A DNA stretch of 64,000 nucleotides from Halobacteriovoraceae bacterium (GTDB lineage: Bacteria > Bdellovibrionota > Bacteriovoracia > Bacteriovoracales > Bacteriovoracaceae): contig PAVS01000014.1 of NCBI GenBank assembly GCA_002713145.1, forward strand, positions 1-64,000, read 5' to 3'. The notes below the pieces were generated by a model that made no database searches, had not been told where the DNA came from, and worked only from the letters and a program-made list of their open reading frames with translations. Positions 61,771 through 64,000 of the stretch are shown in pieces. The position numbers and the translations under genes are program-made. Position 1 is the first letter of the stretch; each line of letters begins with the position of its first letter.

Positions 61771-63093
61771 ATGAAAAAAATATGTGCCCTCGTGCTGATG
61801 ACATTTCTAGCCGCCGTTTATGCTGATGATTCTTTAACTATTGTCGCTGTCGGTGAAGCCGAAAAAGAAAGTGAAAAAATCTCTTTTGCTCTCCAAACAA
61901 AGGGAGATATTGCTGATAAAGATAAAAAGAGTCTCAACAACATTATTAAAATATTTATTGAAGACTTTAAGTTCTATAAAACGATCTTTGAAGCGAATGA
62001 AAAAATTGGTGATGAAAGAGATAAATCTGCTCGTTATTCGGTAGAAGTCACAGCGAAGATGATCGATAAAAAGCTAGCTGCACAATTTTATGTTTATGAT
62101 GTCAAAAAAAAAGAAGAGCTGCTCTCTACGGAAGCATTGGTCAATACCAGCGATTTAAGAACATTTGCTCACGATCAGGCTAATAATATTTATAAGTCTA
62201 TCACAGGTAAGGACTCAATCTTTAAAAGTCGAATTGTCTTTGTATCGGACAGAACATCGACTAAAAACGAAATCAGAAAAGAGCTCTATATCATGGATTT
62301 TGATGGAGAAAGAAAACAAAGACTCACTTATCAAAACTCAATTGTGATCTCTCCTGCCATCTCTCCAGATAATGAAAAAATTATTTTCACCCTCGTTGAT
62401 GATATGCCTACTCGTAATGCTAAGACAGGTGTGATGATGAAAACGGTTAACCTCAATTTGTATATGCTGACTCTAGGAAATAAAAGATTGCAACGAATTT
62501 CAAGCTTGCCTGGAATCAATTCTGGGGCGGTCTTTAATAAAGCAGGGGATCATGTTTATTTGACCTTAAGTTTGGGAAAAAATGCAGATATCTATAAGCT
62601 CAATCTTCAAACCAAGGCCCGAAGAAAAATTACCAACCATTTCGCGGAAGATGTTGACCCCCATATTAATTTTGATGAGAGTTTAATGACTTTCTTATCC
62701 AATAGACCGGGGAAGGCCATGATTTATGTGATGGATCCTAATCAAACCGAAAAAAATGTAAAAAGAATTTCGTTTGTAGGGGATTATAATGCAGCTCCTA
62801 GGTTTAACCCTGCCGGTACTGAGATTGCCTTTTCTTCTTGGGTAGACAATCGTTTTGATATCTATCGCATTGATAGCAATGGCTCCAATCTCGTTCGTTT
62901 GACTAAGAACTTCGGTTCTAACGAGGAGCCTTGGTATTCACCAGATGGGGAATTCATTGTTTTTTCCTCTCAAAGAGTGATTTCACGTAAAAAAGCCGAC
63001 CAAGATTTATACATAATGAACCGTAACGGGGAGATTATTAAGAAAATCACAGATGGGTATGGCAAAGTTTTTACACCTAGGTGGTCTAACTAA
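61771..63093 (+). CDS. tolB: TolB: periplasmic beta-propeller protein
   Basis: 440 residues with signal peptide MKKICALVLMTFLAAVYA. The N-terminal alpha/beta domain spans about 20-145. The C-terminal PD40/WD40-like propeller repeats include SRIVFVSDRTS, AISPDNEKIIFTLV, HINFDESLMTFLSNRPG, RFNPAGTEIAFSSWVDN and WYSPDGEFIVFSSQR. TolB links TolA to Pal at the outer membrane. AAAGGAGAAAAC precedes the ATG. Pal does not follow, as it does in many genomes; a regulator gene starts instead. Confidence 0.96.
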   Translation: MKKICALVLMTFLAAVYADDSLTIVAVGEAEKESEKISFALQTKGDIADKDKKSLNNIIKIFIEDFKFYKTIFEANEKIGDERDKSARYSVEVTAKMIDKKLAAQFYVYDVKKKEELLSTEALVNTSDLRTFAHDQANNIYKSITGKDSIFKSRIVFVSDRTSTKNEIRKELYIMDFDGERKQRLTYQNSIVISPAISPDNEKIIFTLVDDMPTRNAKTGVMMKTVNLNLYMLTLGNKRLQRISSLPGINSGAVFNKAGDHVYLTLSLGKNADIYKLNLQTKARRKITNHFAEDVDPHINFDESLMTFLSNRPGKAMIYVMDPNQTEKNVKRISFVGDYNAAPRFNPAGTEIAFSSWVDNRFDIYRIDSNGSNLVRLTKNFGSNEEPWYSPDGEFIVFSSQRVISRKKADQDLYIMNRNGEIIKKITDGYGKVFTPRWSN

Positions 63094-63144
63094 TTGTAGT
63101 TATTAGCATTTTTTATAATTCTCTAAAGCCTGAGTAATTTAATC

Positions 63145-63172
63145 TTGTAAAAAATTCATACGGTGTTATACT
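63145..63172 (+). promoter_or_regulatory. Sigma-70 type promoter for the sigma-54 activator gene
   Basis: TTGTAA (63145-63150), a 16-bp spacer and TATACT (63167-63172). The -10 box is 5 of 6. It is about 60 bp before the ATG at 63236, so the activator is transcribed separately from tolB. Confidence 0.55.
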
Positions 63173-63235
63173 GGAAATGTAATGCGATGTGTCAAATTTA
63201 GACAATTGAATATTTCAGTGTAAAGGAGTTAAACA

Positions 63236-64000
63236 ATGAAGAGTGCTTTAGATGTGAGTAAAGTTTCAACACTAGAAACCGAGTTACTACAAAACCTAGA
63301 TGAGAGAGTCTTTTTTGGGAAACTATCTATATTTCTACAAGATTTATTTAATGAATATAAAGTACAAGTTTTTGAAGCTTACCCAGATGGAGCAAGTGAA
63401 CTGGTAGCTGAAAATGGAGAAGAAATCCATAATGGGATCTTCTATCAAAAAGGCCAAGGGCTCGCTGGTTATGTAATTCGTACTAAAAGAGCTTATTACT
63501 CTAATTCTCCAAGAGATCCGCTATTGGCTTCTACAAAAAGAGATGATTGTGTTCACTCTGAAATTTGTGTTCCCCTCATTTCAGAAGGTGCGATTATAGG
63601 TACAGTTAATATTCAGAGTAAAGATGAAGACAGAAAGTTCTCTGAAGATGATATCACTGTGGTGAACGAATTAACTGAAAAACTTAAATCTCCACTTAAT
63701 AATATTAGACTCTACCTTATTGCTAAAAATCTTAATCGTGAATTAGAGCTAAAAATAAAAGAAAAAGAAGAAGAGCTTCTTCACAGAGGGCCTTCTGTTA
63801 ATAAAACTTCTCAAAGCTTAGGCAAGATTGAAATGGTTGGGACTTCTCATGCATTTCTTGAAATCGTAAACATTGCTAAAAAAGTAGCTAAAGAAGATTT
63901 TCCGGTTCATATTTCTGGAGAAGCTGGAACGGGTAAGAAGATGCTTGCGAAAAAAATCCACTCTATTAGTGAGAGAAAAGAGTCAAGCTGTCTAACTGTT
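63236..64000 (+). CDS. Sigma-54-dependent transcriptional activator with GAF domain (3' end outside window)
   Basis: ATG at 63236 with AAAGGAG 9 nt upstream; 255 codons are visible and the frame is open to the last base. Residues 20-165 form a GAF domain (FQ-rich core with GQGLAGYVIRTKRAYYSNSP and CVPLISEGAIIGTVNIQSK), typical of small-ligand or redox sensing. A coiled linker follows, then the start of the AAA+ domain: MVGTSHAFLEIVNIAKKVA and the Walker A GEAGTGKKMLAKKIH. The GAFTGA loop, Walker B and HTH lie beyond the edge. It probably activates sigma-54 promoters outside the window. Confidence 0.9.
   Translation, partial: MKSALDVSKVSTLETELLQNLDERVFFGKLSIFLQDLFNEYKVQVFEAYPDGASELVAENGEEIHNGIFYQKGQGLAGYVIRTKRAYYSNSPRDPLLASTKRDDCVHSEICVPLISEGAIIGTVNIQSKDEDRKFSEDDITVVNELTEKLKSPLNNIRLYLIAKNLNRELELKIKEKEEELLHRGPSVNKTSQSLGKIEMVGTSHAFLEIVNIAKKVAKEDFPVHISGEAGTGKKMLAKKIHSISERKESSCLTV

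Overview
The window is a dense, A+T-rich bacterial chromosome segment with about 60 protein genes, one tRNA, and no insertion sequence, phage gene, integrase or CRISPR array that I can see. The organism is Gram-negative: it has Tol (tolQRAB), LapB, SppA, HflKC, many lipobox proteins and secreted proteins. The mix of Myxococcus-like Ser/Thr kinases, PilZ/GYF_2, FHA-GGDEF, a histone-H1-like protein, a PPSR regulator, abundant beta-oxidation genes and many orphan secreted proteins on a low-GC background suggests the Bdellovibrionota, most likely a Bacteriovorax/Halobacteriovorax-type predator. That placement is inference from gene content, not from a marker-gene comparison.

Layout. 0-9.6 kb: a coiled-coil gene cut by the left edge that starts in a 42-bp repeat array, tRNA-Leu(UAG), and a run of secreted or lipoprotein genes including an S1 protease and two proteins with transglutaminase-type signatures. 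9.6-17.5 kb: housekeeping genes (DTW-domain tRNA modification, hflKC, ogt, a DUF1232 protein, nitroreductase) and an apparent pckA/dicarboxylate-transporter operon. 17.6-23.3 kb: an SDR enzyme, a secreted pyroglutamyl-peptidase-like protein, an overlapping protein kinase/PP2C phosphatase pair, and a large lipoprotein in which a seven-repeat propeller appears to interrupt a formylglycine-generating-enzyme-like domain. 23.3-29.8 kb: rpsT, butyrate-type beta-oxidation genes (hbd, acyl-CoA dehydrogenase, thiolase), a Lys/Ala-rich H1-like protein and a cyclic-nucleotide-domain regulator. 29.8-38.3 kb: three tandem paralogous secreted proteins, a secreted class-I amidotransferase, a VWA lipoprotein, a two-GYF_2 + PilZ protein, an alpha/beta hydrolase and a PEGA-type Ser/Thr kinase. 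38.3-45.2 kb: minus-strand runs of FHA-GGDEF/mutL/miaA/ppsR and acyl-CoA dehydrogenase/pgi. 45.3-50.1 kb: fadB-fadA-ferredoxin and an isovaleryl-type acyl-CoA dehydrogenase. 50.2-55.2 kb: an uncharacterised two-gene unit with a TIM-barrel-like protein, rlmN, a HAMP-type membrane protein. 55.4-64 kb: a tight nine-gene envelope operon sppA-lapB-(three unknown envelope proteins)-tolQ-tolR-tolA-tolB, then a sigma-54 activator cut by the right edge.

Physiology. Three acyl-CoA dehydrogenases, two thiolases, HBD and FadBA point to intensive fatty-acid and possibly branched-chain amino-acid oxidation. PEP carboxykinase with a dicarboxylate carrier and a PEP-synthase regulator fit gluconeogenesis from C4 acids. 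Signalling is rich (two Ser/Thr kinases, PP2C, c-di-GMP synthesis and binding, a cNMP-domain protein, a sigma-54 activator). The least explained parts are the fused or split-domain secreted proteins and the unknown genes inside operons. I found no convincing new defence or mobile system.
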